Shown: positions 52,410 to 61,768, counted from the stretch's first letter. The stretch: 64,000 bases of DNA from Candidatus Leptovillus affinis (GCA_016705235.1 JADIYP010000006.1:496001-560000), one strand, 5' to 3'. Notes: generated by a model from the sequence alone, not told the origin. Numbers and translations: made by a program.

Positions 52410-53270
52410 GTGAGTGACATTGAACTAGCAGTCATCGGGGGAAGTGGTCTGTATGATATGCCAGACCTGACGAACGTCGAAGAAATTGAAATGACAACGC
52501 CCTTTGGCAAGCCATCGGATCGGCTGACTTTGGGGACATTACACGGCCGTCGCCTGGCTTTTTTACCGCGACACGGCCGTGGCCACGTCCTGAACCCCAG
52601 CGAAGTGCCTTATCGCGCTAACATCTTTGCCCTCAAAACGCTGGGCGTCAGATACATCATCGCCGTCAGCGCCTGCGGGTCGCTGCGCGAAGATTATGCG
52701 CCCGGCCATGTGGTTGTCCCCGACCAACTGTACGACAATACCCGTAAACGAGACAGCAGCTTTTTTGAAGGCGGGCTGGTAGCCCATGTCAGCCCGGCAC
52801 AGCCCTTCTCACCGGAACTGAGTACGGCGCTGATCCAGGCTGTGCGCGCCAGCAGCGGAACCGTACACACCGAAGGCGCATTCATCACCATCGAAGGGCC
52901 GCGTTTCAGCACCAGGGCCGAATCCAACACCTTCCGGCAGTGGGGCATGAGCATCATCGGCATGACCACCAGCCCGGAAGCCTTTCTGGCGGCCGAGGCG
53001 GAAATTGCCTATGCCTGCATGGCGCACATCACCGATTATGACGTGTGGCATGAGAGCGAAGCGCCGGTGACTGTGGAGCAGGTGATTCGCGTGCTGCACC
53101 ACAACACAGACCTGGCGCAGCAGGCGATTCGTCATCTGGTGGCGCATATGGCTGAGTGGGCCGGCGAGTTTGCGGCGCACTCGCGCTGCAACATGCGCTC
53201 ATCACAGACTTCAATCACGTGCCAGACAGCGCCAAATCGATGCTGGCGCCCATTATCAACCGGTATTTGA
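52410..53270 (+). CDS. mtnP: S-methyl-5'-thioadenosine phosphorylase, C-terminus frameshifted
   Basis: A 286-residue phosphorylase that splits methylthioadenosine to adenine and methylthioribose-1-phosphate. VIGGSGLYDM near 9, LPRHGRGH near 53, VSACGSLRED near 90 and EGPRFSTRAES near 169 are family motifs. The last 28 residues are unlike any phosphorylase, and a shift to the next frame at about 53178 gives the normal ending ITDFNHVPDSAKSMLAPII-, stopping at 53275. So one base appears missing near residue 257, either a real mutation or a consensus error. The start is a GTG preceded by GGAGAG. Confidence 0.9.
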   Translation: MSDIELAVIGGSGLYDMPDLTNVEEIEMTTPFGKPSDRLTLGTLHGRRLAFLPRHGRGHVLNPSEVPYRANIFALKTLGVRYIIAVSACGSLREDYAPGHVVVPDQLYDNTRKRDSSFFEGGLVAHVSPAQPFSPELSTALIQAVRASSGTVHTEGAFITIEGPRFSTRAESNTFRQWGMSIIGMTTSPEAFLAAEAEIAYACMAHITDYDVWHESEAPVTVEQVIRVLHHNTDLAQQAIRHLVAHMAEWAGEFAAHSRCNMRSSQTSITCQTAPNRCWRPLSTGI

Positions 53271-53293
53271 GCTAACCGGCGACGGCCGTTTGT

Positions 53294-54595
53294 ATGCAAT
53301 CATTTGTCCTGGAAGAAGCGCAAGAGCAAAACGGCCGTCGGCAAGCCCTCCTCTTGTTGATTGTCGCCGCGTTTGTGCTGACAAACGCGGCCGCCCTGAG
53401 TCTGGCGGTGGATGGCGCGCTGCGATGGTCGCATGTGTGGGCGCCGCTGGTCTGGCTGGGATTGGTGGGCGTGGCTCATGGCGTGCTGCACCGTTTTAAG
53501 CCACGGCGCGACCCCTTCATTTTCCCTCTGGCTGCGTTGTTAACCGGCTGGGGTCTGGTGCTGATCGACCGGTTGGCGGCCAATTTTTTGGCGCGGCAGG
53601 TGATATGGCTGGTCTTGGGAACGGCCGTGCTCCTGGCCATCACCACCCTGCCCCATAATTTGCGCCTGCTGCGGCGTTACCGCTACACCTGGCTTAGCGG
53701 CGGCCTGCTCCTCCTGGCGGCCACCCTCATTTTTGGCGTCAATCCCTCCGGTTATGGCGCGGCGCTGTGGCTGCCCGTCCCCTTCATCGGTCAGGTCTAT
53801 TTTCAACCCTCTGAATTATTGAAGCTGCTGCTCATCATTTTTCTGGCCAGCTATTTTGACGAGCGAGAAGCGATGCTGGCCGCCAGCAAACAAAATGGCT
53901 GGGCAGGCATCCTATCTTATCTGGCTCCGCTGCTGCTCATGTGGGGATTTTGCATTGTTCTGCTGGTCTGGCAGCGCGACCTGGGGGCGGCCACGTTATT
54001 TTTCATTGTCTTCCTGGCGCTGCTTTACATGGCGACGGGCGACATTCGGTTTGTGCTTGCGGGCAGCGGACTCATGCTTCTGGCCGGTATTTTTGCCTAT
54101 TTCGCGTTTGATCTGGTCGCTTTGCGCGTCAATGCATGGTGGAATCCCTGGCCAGACGCGGCCGACCGCGCTTTCCAGATTGTGCAATCGTTGTATGCGC
54201 TGGCAGCCGGCGGCATTTTGGGGCAGGGCGTGGGGCAAGGCTTTCCTATTTATATTCCGGTTGTCCATTCAGATTTTATTTTTGCGGCCATTGCGGAAGA
54301 ATGGGGACTGGTTGGCAGTTTAAGCACCGTGTTGATTTTTGTTTTGCTGGCTTACCGGGGACTGCGGCTGGCGCTGATGGCAAGACGGCCGTTCCAACGC
54401 TATTTGGCCGCCGGCATTACCATCCTCATCAGCGCCCAGGCGCTGCTTATCATGAGCGGCGTCACCAAACTGCTGCCACTCACCGGCGTCACGCTGCCGC
54501 TCATCAGCTATGGTGGCAGTTCCATGCTCATCAACAGCGCCATGATAGGGCTGCTGCTGTATATGTCCGGCGCGGTGGAAGAAATCGGCCAGTAA
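53294..54595 (+). CDS. FtsW/RodA/SpoVE-family glycan polymerase
   Basis: A 433-residue SEDS protein with about ten helices. Family marks are the VYFQPSELLKLLLIIFLASYF motif near 170, LLVWQRDLGAATLFF near 230, PVVHSDFIFAAIAEEWGLVG near 327 and LPLTGVTLPLISYGGSSML near 395. SEDS proteins polymerise lipid II into peptidoglycan with a partner transpeptidase. The partner gene follows after 19 bases, and that partner has lost its catalytic residues. Confidence 0.92.
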   Translation: MQSFVLEEAQEQNGRRQALLLLIVAAFVLTNAAALSLAVDGALRWSHVWAPLVWLGLVGVAHGVLHRFKPRRDPFIFPLAALLTGWGLVLIDRLAANFLARQVIWLVLGTAVLLAITTLPHNLRLLRRYRYTWLSGGLLLLAATLIFGVNPSGYGAALWLPVPFIGQVYFQPSELLKLLLIIFLASYFDEREAMLAASKQNGWAGILSYLAPLLLMWGFCIVLLVWQRDLGAATLFFIVFLALLYMATGDIRFVLAGSGLMLLAGIFAYFAFDLVALRVNAWWNPWPDAADRAFQIVQSLYALAAGGILGQGVGQGFPIYIPVVHSDFIFAAIAEEWGLVGSLSTVLIFVLLAYRGLRLALMARRPFQRYLAAGITILISAQALLIMSGVTKLLPLTGVTLPLISYGGSSMLINSAMIGLLLYMSGAVEEIGQ

Positions 54596-54614
54596 CCGAC
54601 CAAAGAGCAAACCC

Positions 54615-55976
54615 ATGAAACCAGAAGTTCCTCCGGGCAAAATCAGCCAACTCCTGCGCGTCGTTCTCCTGGCATTTTTGGCTGTGGCGGTATCGCTGCT
54701 ATTTTGGAGCGTCATCCGCGCGCCGGCGATTTTGGCGCGTGACGATAATCCGCGCCGGGTCGAAGCAGAGCTGCGAATTCAACGCGGCCTGATTTTTGAT
54801 CGTGATGATGTGGTTTTGGCCGAAAATAGGTTGGAAAACGGCCGTTCCCTGCGCCAATACCCGCTGCCCGCCGCCAGCCCGGTGGTAGGCTACTACAGCC
54901 TGCGGCACGGCACGGCCGGCATCGAAGAAAGTTACGATAGGCCATTACGCGGCGACAGCGACCGCGCCTGGCAAAGCCAAATGGCCGATTTGCTGCACAA
55001 ACCCCAAATCGGCAGCAATGTGCGCCTGACCCTGGACGCCGGACTGCAAGCTCAAGCCGACAGCCTGCTGGACGATCTGGCCGGGGCGGTGCTGCTGCTG
55101 CGCCTGGACCCGGCCGCGAACGGCGGCGAAATCGGCCAAATATTAGCCCTGGCCAGCCATCCCGGCTTTGACCCCAACCGATTGGACGAGACCTTTGACG
55201 ACTTATCGGCCGACGAGTTGGCGCCGCTGCTAAACCGCGTGACTCAGGGGCAATATCAGCCAGGACTGGCGCTGCAGCCGTTTATTTTGGCGGCGGCGCT
55301 GGATCAAGAGATCATTTCGCTGGACGATCCCGTGGCACATGCCAATCGCCCGGTGATTTTGCACGGGGTGGCAACTTATTGCGCCACCCTGCCGCCGACT
55401 GAGGCGACCTGGCAGGATGTGCTGACGCATCGCTGCCCTGGCCCAATGCAAGATTTGGCCGGCAAATTAGACCTGACGCAGGTGTTTACGGATTTTGGAC
55501 TGAGCCAAGCGCCGCAGCTGCCGCTGAACACGGAAACGGCCGTTTCTCCCCCACCCGCTAACCCGGCGCTGGCTATGATTGGCCAGGATACGTTGATTGT
55601 AACGCCGCTGCAAGTGGGCGTGGCCTGGGCGGCGCTGGCCGCAAACGGCCGTCTGCCTGAGCTGCAAATTGTGAACGCACTCCAAAATAACCGGGGTAAT
55701 TGGGTCAGCAGCGCGCCGGAGACGGGGACAGATACGGCCGTGTCAGCCGCAGCCGCGCAACGTGTGCGCCAGGCGCTGCCCGCCGCCGACAACACGCAGG
55801 CTTTTAGCACGCTGGTGCTTTCTGGGCCGGGCGGCAGCACCAATGCCTGGTTTTTGGGCCTGGTCCCGGCCGAGCAGCCAGAGTATGTGGTGGTGGTGGT
55901 GGTGGAAAACAGCGGCGATCTGGCGGAGGTGGAACGGATTGGGGGCGACTTGTTGACGGCCGTCATCCCCCGTTAG
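54615..55976 (+). CDS. Penicillin-binding protein homologue lacking catalytic motifs
   Basis: A 453-residue protein with one N-terminal helix (about 14-34), an N-terminal PBP dimerisation-like part, then a transpeptidase fold from about 150. The position of SxxK (usually PGSTFKPF) reads PGLALQPF, so Ser is L218 and Lys is Q221. The KTG site reads SGP at 403-405, and the expected SxN is not present. Structure-like segments around these (LTLDAGLQAQA, LALASHPGFDPN, STNAWFLGLVP) are kept. It is probably a non-catalytic partner of the FtsW/RodA protein that precedes it. Confidence 0.85.
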   Translation: MKPEVPPGKISQLLRVVLLAFLAVAVSLLFWSVIRAPAILARDDNPRRVEAELRIQRGLIFDRDDVVLAENRLENGRSLRQYPLPAASPVVGYYSLRHGTAGIEESYDRPLRGDSDRAWQSQMADLLHKPQIGSNVRLTLDAGLQAQADSLLDDLAGAVLLLRLDPAANGGEIGQILALASHPGFDPNRLDETFDDLSADELAPLLNRVTQGQYQPGLALQPFILAAALDQEIISLDDPVAHANRPVILHGVATYCATLPPTEATWQDVLTHRCPGPMQDLAGKLDLTQVFTDFGLSQAPQLPLNTETAVSPPPANPALAMIGQDTLIVTPLQVGVAWAALAANGRLPELQIVNALQNNRGNWVSSAPETGTDTAVSAAAAQRVRQALPAADNTQAFSTLVLSGPGGSTNAWFLGLVPAEQPEYVVVVVVENSGDLAEVERIGGDLLTAVIPR

Positions 55977-56040
55977 GTCAATCGTGCGCCGCAATTTCGC
56001 GGCTGGAAAGCCAGCGTGCCGCCAGAAGCAACATGCGCCT

Positions 56041-56445
56041 TCAAAGTTTTGGGCGTTTCACATGCGTCAAAGAGGCTGGCATTGGCGGGTGGCCAACCAG
56101 AGAGTCTATCGTGCGCGTTAAGGTATCGTTGTAAAACCCTTTCAACAAAACGGCGTCGGCGCATAAGGAATCGGCCATCTGTTCCTGACTTTGGACACTG
56201 ACCAGGAGCAATAGGCGTGCCAGAGGAAAGTTTTGTTGCAGCTCGTCGCGAGTGGGCCAGCAAGAAAGGCCGGCCAAATCGGCATCCAAAAGAATGAGGG
56301 AGATAGGGGAAAGGGGGAGAACGGCCGTCAGGTCGGCGGCGCAAGCCACGGATAATATGTTAGGCATCATCTGCACCACAGTTTGCAGCCCATCCCTAAA
56401 ACGACCCGGATTCGCAACAATTAAGGCATTGATTTTGTGCACCAT
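56041..56445 (-). CDS. Stand-alone receiver-like domain protein
   Basis: A 134-residue protein that matches a REC domain in order and length but not in key residues. The acidic pair at the N-terminus is replaced by A11-N12, the phosphorylated Asp position keeps D54 in ILLDADL, and the Lys of the last strand is present in LLKG near 102. An output domain is absent. Without the acidic pair, Mg2+-dependent phosphorylation is unlikely. It lies downstream of the LuxR-type regulator on the same strand, across a 330-base gap with repeats. Confidence 0.6.
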   Translation of the reverse strand: MVHKINALIVANPGRFRDGLQTVVQMMPNILSVACAADLTAVLPLSPISLILLDADLAGLSCWPTRDELQQNFPLARLLLLVSVQSQEQMADSLCADAVLLKGFYNDTLTRTIDSLVGHPPMPASLTHVKRPKL

Positions 56446-56477
56446 TACATTTTTAAACTATTTCGGCTTCTCTGGGA

Positions 56478-56539
56478 AAACCCCAAGGGTTTAGGCTCCA
56501 AATGGTCTGACTGCTCAGGGGCAAACCTTTAGGATTTAA
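56478..56539 (+). repeat. Degenerate GACCCCAAGGG palindrome copy
   Basis: AAAACCCCAAGGGTTTAGG followed by a diverged right arm AAACCTTTAGGATTT keeps the layout but not the exact arms. It is just upstream of the receiver-like gene. Confidence 0.65.
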
Positions 56540-56596
56540 TGCTTGTTGAACGATCGATGGGGGCTATAACACGACAATAACAACTGGCTGGCGCTG

Positions 56597-56638
56597 AAGA
56601 GGCTTGCCGACATTTAACATGGATCCGGCAAGCCTCTT
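56597..56638. other. Perfect 13-base hairpin
   Basis: AAGAGGCTTGCCG (56597-56609) pairs with CGGCAAGCCTCTT (56626-56638) across a 16-base loop. It lies in the 330-base gap between the two regulator genes, where I see nothing else but the palindrome at 56478-56539. On the plus strand a TTTG follows; neither side has a proper T run. Confidence 0.6.
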
Positions 56639-56774
56639 TGTTAACTGGAAGACCTGATTCAATATTCCTAACCCCATCTAAGGAGCAAGTTTATCAGTGT
56701 TCGGCAAATTTTAAGTCTGTAGGATTGTGTATTTTAACCGGCGGCATGTACGTCATTGTACGTACAGCAGGTGC

Positions 56775-57434
56775 TTATGGCTCCAAATCTTGATCGACCA
56801 GACCTTCACGGAAAGCAAAAAGCGCGGCCTGGGTGCGGTTATCCAAACCGAGTTTGCTCAGGATTCGGCTGACATGCGTGGAGGCCGTGCGCGGGCTGAT
56901 GTTGAGACGCTGGGCAATTTCCCGGTTGGCGAAACCGTAAGCGATAAGTTCTAAAACGGCCGTTTCTCGCTCTGTCAACTCCCCATTGGCCGGAATAGGC
57001 TGGTCCGCTGGTTCCGTGCCGGTAATAAATTTGCGCGCTACGGATGGGTGGAGCAATAGCTGGCCCTGATACACCGTTTGGATGGATTGAATCAGCTCAC
57101 TGGGCGAAGATTCCTTCAGTTGATAGCCCAACGCGCCTGCTTCTAAAGCCGCGCGCACCATGTCTCGCTGGCTGAAGCTAGACAGCACCAAAATTTTAGC
57201 TTCTGGATTGTCCGCCAAAATCTCAGGGATGGCGGTCAGTCCATCTTTATTGGGCATGATCAAGTCCAACAAAATCACGTCGGGACGCAGCTCTTTGGCT
57301 TTGGCGATGGCTTCGTCGCCATCGGCCGCCACGCCGATGACCTGGAAGTCTGATTTTGTCTCCAGGAGCGCGGCCAAACCTTCGCGTACCAATTCATGAT
57401 CATCGACAATCAGAATGCTAATTGCGTTTTGCAT
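56775..57434 (-). CDS. NarL/FixJ-type response regulator
   Basis: A 219-residue regulator: receiver domain with the DD pair in LIVDDHELVREGL near 11 and the phosphorylated Asp at 57 in VILLDLIMP, and a LuxR-type HTH from about 150 (LTERETAVLELIAYG, NREIAQRLNISPRTASTHV). Its ATG lies within the 3' end of the histidine kinase gene, 17 bases before its stop, so they are coupled. Start 57434 has an AGGGAAA site. Confidence 0.93.
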   Translation of the reverse strand: MQNAISILIVDDHELVREGLAALLETKSDFQVIGVAADGDEAIAKAKELRPDVILLDLIMPNKDGLTAIPEILADNPEAKILVLSSFSQRDMVRAALEAGALGYQLKESSPSELIQSIQTVYQGQLLLHPSVARKFITGTEPADQPIPANGELTERETAVLELIAYGFANREIAQRLNISPRTASTHVSRILSKLGLDNRTQAALFAFREGLVDQDLEP

Positions 57435-60400
57435 AATTTTCCCTTGTCGCAATCGTTGCGGCGGTTAAATCCAGGTGTACGGTGACTGTGGTTCCTTTAT
57501 CCGGCTGGCTGATCAGTTCAAAATCGCCGCTAAACTGAGCAACGTACTTCTGAATGGCCGGCAGGCCGTGACCGGTGGGGTGTTCTTGCCATTGGGGAAC
57601 ATGGAAGCCACGGCCGTTATCAGCAATCATCATGCGAATTTGGTTGTCTTGGGCGTCGATTTGCACCTCTATCCGGGTGGCTTTGGCATGTTTGAGGGTG
57701 TTGTTGAGCGCTTCTTGAGAGATGCGGTACAAACTTTCCTCCACTTCGGCCGGCAGGGCGAGGTGTTCGGGGGCGTTGAAGTGAATGGCAATACCGGCGC
57801 GGGCTTCCACATTTTCCAGGCGGTAACGCAGCGCGTGGACCAATCCTTCCTCTAACAAGGTGGTGGCGCGCAAATCGTACACCATCAGGCGCATTTCTTT
57901 CATGGCCTGCACCGTTGTGGAAACTATCTGATCCAGGTAAACCCCAACTTTGTCGGTTTTGTTGATTTGGAAGGAGTCGCGGGCGGCTTCGCTGAAGAGA
58001 GAGATAGCGTAAAGGGATTGGGTGATGGAATCGTGCAGTTCGCGGGCCATGCGTTCGCGTTCTTGCATGACGGCGAGTTGGCGGTCGTTGCGATGGAGAC
58101 GGCCGTTTTCGATGGTTACAGCGATGTGATCGGCAATGGAGCCTAACAGGGCCAGGTCTTCAGCGGAGAACTGCCGTCCCGCATTATGCGAGGCGGTCAA
58201 CACACCCATCAACTTGCCCTTGCTGCGCATCTGCACCACAGCGGCCACAAATTCTCCCTTGGGCACCTGGAATTTCTGGCCATAGGAGGTTTCGGCAATG
58301 TCTTTAATGATGAAGGGAGGCGCGCCCGGATGCGTAAAGGCTTGCACCAAATCATCGTCGATGGAAACTTGTTGGACATACGGCCGTACAAAATCAGGCA
58401 CGCCAATTTCATGCAGCAAATAAAACGTTTCCTGATCATTGGTCACATAGAGCGAACCAAAAAGACAGCCTAATGAATGAATCACCGTTTCCAGGGCCGA
58501 GGCCATAACCGGCTCGATTTCCGAGTCTTCGCTGGTTAGCGCGGTAATGTCATACACCGTAGAAAGATCGCGCAGGCGTTCTTTGACGCGCCGCTCCAAT
58601 TTTTCCGCATACTCTAGCTGCTTACGATAAAGATTGGCATTTTCAATGGCGATGGCGGCCTGGTTGGCAAACGCCAACGCCAATTGGGCATGGGAATTGG
58701 TGTAAAAATCGGCTTCGTGTTTATCCAAAGCCAGCAGGCCCAGCGTTTTGTCTCGGACGAGCATGGGTACGCCCAGCCAGCAGCGCGTCAGTTCGCTGCC
58801 TGGCAAAAATAGCCAGTTGGGGTCTGCCAGGGTGTCTTGGATGATATACGGCCGTTTTGTCTCCAATACCTGGCTCATATTGACAAATTTGGGGATATGC
58901 TCAGTGATCAAACCTGCCACGTCGGGATTAAAGTCTTGGTACGCCACCACACGCATCATCTCATCGACAACCAGATTGATGGAGGCATTATCAAAGGGAA
59001 TCACCTGAGCTAACTGCTCCAAAATTGCCTGCAGCAATTGCTCCTGATCCAGACTGGCATTCAGGATATTGGCTACCTGCCGCAGCGTCTCAGCCTGCTG
59101 TAAAGCCATGCGTTCAGCCTCAAACAAGTTGGTGTTTTGGATGGCAATGGCGACCGGCATGGCGATTTGCTCAACAATTTCGATATGCTCTGGCGTAAAG
59201 GCGCCTGGTTCGGCAGAAATTAAACCAATCGCCCCTAAGAGTTCCTGCGGGGCATGCAGCGGCACGACAAACAACGAACGGCCGCCCTGATTGCGGATAT
59301 TTTGCAGCAATGGAGACAATTGCGCTGCGCCCTGAAGGTCGGAAGCGTGAAACACCTGCCCTTGCGCCAAAAGGTCAATGGTATCCCAGGCGGCAATAGG
59401 AAACTTGCGATTGGGATCTACGAGGTAATTCTGCCCGGCGATGTAAGATACTTTTTGCGCTGGCATATCGAACAAGACAACCACGGCCTCTGTGTAGGGG
59501 ATAAGATTTTGCAGCCTGGCCAGAACGGCCTGAGCGATTTCGGGGATGGACTGCGCGGCTAAAATGGCTACGTCTATCTGATGGACGAAATTCATGCGCT
59601 CGGTATAACGTTGCAGAACTCCTTCAGCTTTTTTTTGCGCCGTGATATTGGTCAACGTGAAAATGACCTGAGCAAACGATTGCTCGTGGCCCGGCGTAAC
59701 GCTCCAGCGATAGATTGCCTGGAGGCGTTCGCCCGTTAAGGTGTCATAGTTGGTTTCTTGTTCGACGGCGACACGGCCGTTGGCCATAGCCACCAAACTT
59801 TCAAGCAGCACCCGGTGGCTGTCCGGGGTTAGTATGCGGCGAAAGTTGTGGAGCAGAGCAGTTTTATCGGGAGCCTGGAATAGGGAAACGGCCGTTTGGT
59901 TTACATTTTGCGCCCGCAGCAAATCCAATAAAGAAGCCGCCACATCCGGCTGCGCCTGAACATACGCCGCCAAATCCACCACGCCCTCGCTTTGTCGGCG
60001 GCGCAGCATCTGCACCGCCAGCGACGCGTCTACCTCCCATAAAGCCACCGGCGACACATCAAACAACAGCCGAAATCTCGCCTCACTGCGGCGAATCAAC
60101 ACCTGCCGCTCTTCCACCGAGCTAATATAAACCAACATCAACACGGTAAAGACGATAAAAAACAGGGTCCAACCCAGATGGTTAAAAAAAACGGCCTCTG
60201 GCGAAAACAAAACCCTCACCCACCCCGATTCATGAACAAACACCAAAATAACATTTGTCGCGCCCACCAGCGCCGCAAAAAATATCACGGCGCGCCGGCT
60301 AATGAACAAGGCAACCAGAACCAAAATCAGCAAAAAATAGGGATGCAATAAATTATCAGGATCGCCGTCGATGAAATACATGGCGTACGAGAGATAACCA

Positions 60401-60678
60401 TAAAGCGCCAACGCACCCCAAAACGCAGAAACCCAAAGCCTACGGCCGCGCAATATCAATAAACCAACCGCACACGCCATCGACCACACGAGATAAAAAA
60501 CAATGGCTTTCCGAAAGAGAACTGGCTGGTTCCTGACAGGTTCCGGAACAAGGAAAATGAGAAATAAGATACCAAAGCCTGACAGCCAGTAGAACATTTT
60601 TAGGCGCTTGCGCTGCAAATTAGCCAGTTCCGGGGGCTGTTCAGGTATCTTCAGCAAGGTTTCCAGGCGATCAATCAC
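57418..60678 (-). CDS. Multi-GAF NarL-type sensor histidine kinase
   Basis: A 1086-residue membrane kinase. Six helices occupy about 28-185 (MASE-like), a PAS-like part follows at about 200-365, and three GAF domains lie near 370-545, 550-710 and 725-860. HisKA_3 holds the phospho-accepting His in ERMARELHDSITQSLY near 884, and HATPase_c has NxxKH in EALNNTLKHAKATR and GRGF near 1010 and GHGLPAIQKYV. It should pass phosphate to the coupled NarL-type regulator. The start is a GTG 15 bases after the amidohydrolase gene, without a strong ribosome site. Confidence 0.9.
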   Translation of the reverse strand: MIDRLETLLKIPEQPPELANLQRKRLKMFYWLSGFGILFLIFLVPEPVRNQPVLFRKAIVFYLVWSMACAVGLLILRGRRLWVSAFWGALALYGYLSYAMYFIDGDPDNLLHPYFLLILVLVALFISRRAVIFFAALVGATNVILVFVHESGWVRVLFSPEAVFFNHLGWTLFFIVFTVLMLVYISSVEERQVLIRRSEARFRLLFDVSPVALWEVDASLAVQMLRRRQSEGVVDLAAYVQAQPDVAASLLDLLRAQNVNQTAVSLFQAPDKTALLHNFRRILTPDSHRVLLESLVAMANGRVAVEQETNYDTLTGERLQAIYRWSVTPGHEQSFAQVIFTLTNITAQKKAEGVLQRYTERMNFVHQIDVAILAAQSIPEIAQAVLARLQNLIPYTEAVVVLFDMPAQKVSYIAGQNYLVDPNRKFPIAAWDTIDLLAQGQVFHASDLQGAAQLSPLLQNIRNQGGRSLFVVPLHAPQELLGAIGLISAEPGAFTPEHIEIVEQIAMPVAIAIQNTNLFEAERMALQQAETLRQVANILNASLDQEQLLQAILEQLAQVIPFDNASINLVVDEMMRVVAYQDFNPDVAGLITEHIPKFVNMSQVLETKRPYIIQDTLADPNWLFLPGSELTRCWLGVPMLVRDKTLGLLALDKHEADFYTNSHAQLALAFANQAAIAIENANLYRKQLEYAEKLERRVKERLRDLSTVYDITALTSEDSEIEPVMASALETVIHSLGCLFGSLYVTNDQETFYLLHEIGVPDFVRPYVQQVSIDDDLVQAFTHPGAPPFIIKDIAETSYGQKFQVPKGEFVAAVVQMRSKGKLMGVLTASHNAGRQFSAEDLALLGSIADHIAVTIENGRLHRNDRQLAVMQERERMARELHDSITQSLYAISLFSEAARDSFQINKTDKVGVYLDQIVSTTVQAMKEMRLMVYDLRATTLLEEGLVHALRYRLENVEARAGIAIHFNAPEHLALPAEVEESLYRISQEALNNTLKHAKATRIEVQIDAQDNQIRMMIADNGRGFHVPQWQEHPTGHGLPAIQKYVAQFSGDFELISQPDKGTTVTVHLDLTAATIATRENYAKRN

Positions 60679-60693
60679 AAAAGTCTCGATGGT

Positions 60694-61518
60694 TTAGATG
60701 TAGGGCAATACATCGACAATGGCCTGCCAGATGCGTTCGCGCAGGTCGGCAAATAAACGCGGATTCGGCGGCGCAATCGGCGAATCGCCATGTTGTAGGC
60801 CAACGTACAAGGCGCGGTTTAATTCTACCATCAGCCAGGGTTTGTAAGTGCCGCCATAAATCCTCATGCCCCAGCCGCCCAAATAGGGCTGGTTTATGGC
60901 AAAAGGTTCACCGGTGGGCGTTAGATCTGGGATGTCGGCTAATAATTCGCCCAATCTCTGGCCAAAAAAGCGAGCCGCCGGTGGTGGCGCGCTGATATGC
61001 GCCCAACTTTCCCGAGGCTCTCCCTGCGCGTCGCCCAGGTTGCTGGAAGATACGCGCGGCCGCAGCACGGCCGGATCGTCATAAGCCGATGGCCCGACGG
61101 CCGCCATGCTGTGGCAATCGACAACCAGCTTAATAGCGGGATCGTCGACAATGGCAGCTACTTTTTCGTGCCAGGGGCGCCAATAAGCGGCAATGAGCGC
61201 GTTAACCAGGGCCATATCTGGCGCACGGCCGTCATGGAAAACGGCCGTGCCGTAACTGGTCTGCTCCTTAATGGCCCCATCTCCCAAACGATGATGCAAA
61301 GCGGCATTATCCGGCCGGTTGACATCCAAAATGGCTCGCGCATAGGGAAAGTTCAACCAATGCCCCACCCGCCCGCGATAATCGAAAATATCGTCCACAT
61401 AGGCATCGGCCTCATTAAAAATTTGCTCCGGGGTTAAAGCCACCCGGCCTTTCAATTCCGGCGGCACGGCCAGGCCGCCATGAGGAATAAGAACAGCAAT
61501 CGGTAGTTTGTCAGTCAT
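60694..61518 (-). CDS. hutG: N-formylglutamate amidohydrolase family
   Basis: A 274-residue zinc amidohydrolase of the HutG/FGase fold. IPHGGLAVPP near 11, ILDVNRPDN near 63, VVDCHSMAAVGP near 132 and NQPYLGGW near 207 hold the metal ligands. It may give glutamate and formate from N-formylglutamate in histidine breakdown. A hutH gene lies elsewhere in the window, but this gene heads a two-component operon, so a sensing link is possible. Relatives with other N-acyl substrates exist. Confidence 0.83.
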   Translation of the reverse strand: MTDKLPIAVLIPHGGLAVPPELKGRVALTPEQIFNEADAYVDDIFDYRGRVGHWLNFPYARAILDVNRPDNAALHHRLGDGAIKEQTSYGTAVFHDGRAPDMALVNALIAAYWRPWHEKVAAIVDDPAIKLVVDCHSMAAVGPSAYDDPAVLRPRVSSSNLGDAQGEPRESWAHISAPPPAARFFGQRLGELLADIPDLTPTGEPFAINQPYLGGWGMRIYGGTYKPWLMVELNRALYVGLQHGDSPIAPPNPRLFADLRERIWQAIVDVLPYI

Positions 61519-61649
61519 ATATGGTTACGAAGAGTCGTTTGATCCTTAAAATAAAATGCCGCGTCTGTGGCAGCCCCCAAACGCCTACTTAAGTATACGC
61601 AAACATGAGCCTGCGTCATAATGGCCCTATCTTTGCAGTTTTGGTATTG

Positions 61650-61740
61650 AGCAAGTTCTGCGACGAGATTACCTTGCTTTGTGTCATGCTGAGAGCCTGT
61701 GCTAGGCCGCCGAAGCATCCTCCGAAGCATCATGTTCAGC
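61650..61740 (+). mobile_element. MITE-like element, truncated copy B
   Basis: Shares GTGTCATGCTGAGAGCCTGTGCT and CCGCCGAAGCATCCTCCGAAGCAT with copies A, C and D but lacks both ends. The region 61519-62302 otherwise holds only these repeats. Confidence 0.6.
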
Positions 61741-61768
61741 CCTAATGACCAATATATGGGGATTCTTC

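Noticed and set aside
56597..56638. Rho-independent terminator for the response regulator
   Set aside because: The stem is perfect but the loop is 16 bases and there is no T run on the minus strand, so I list it only as a hairpin.
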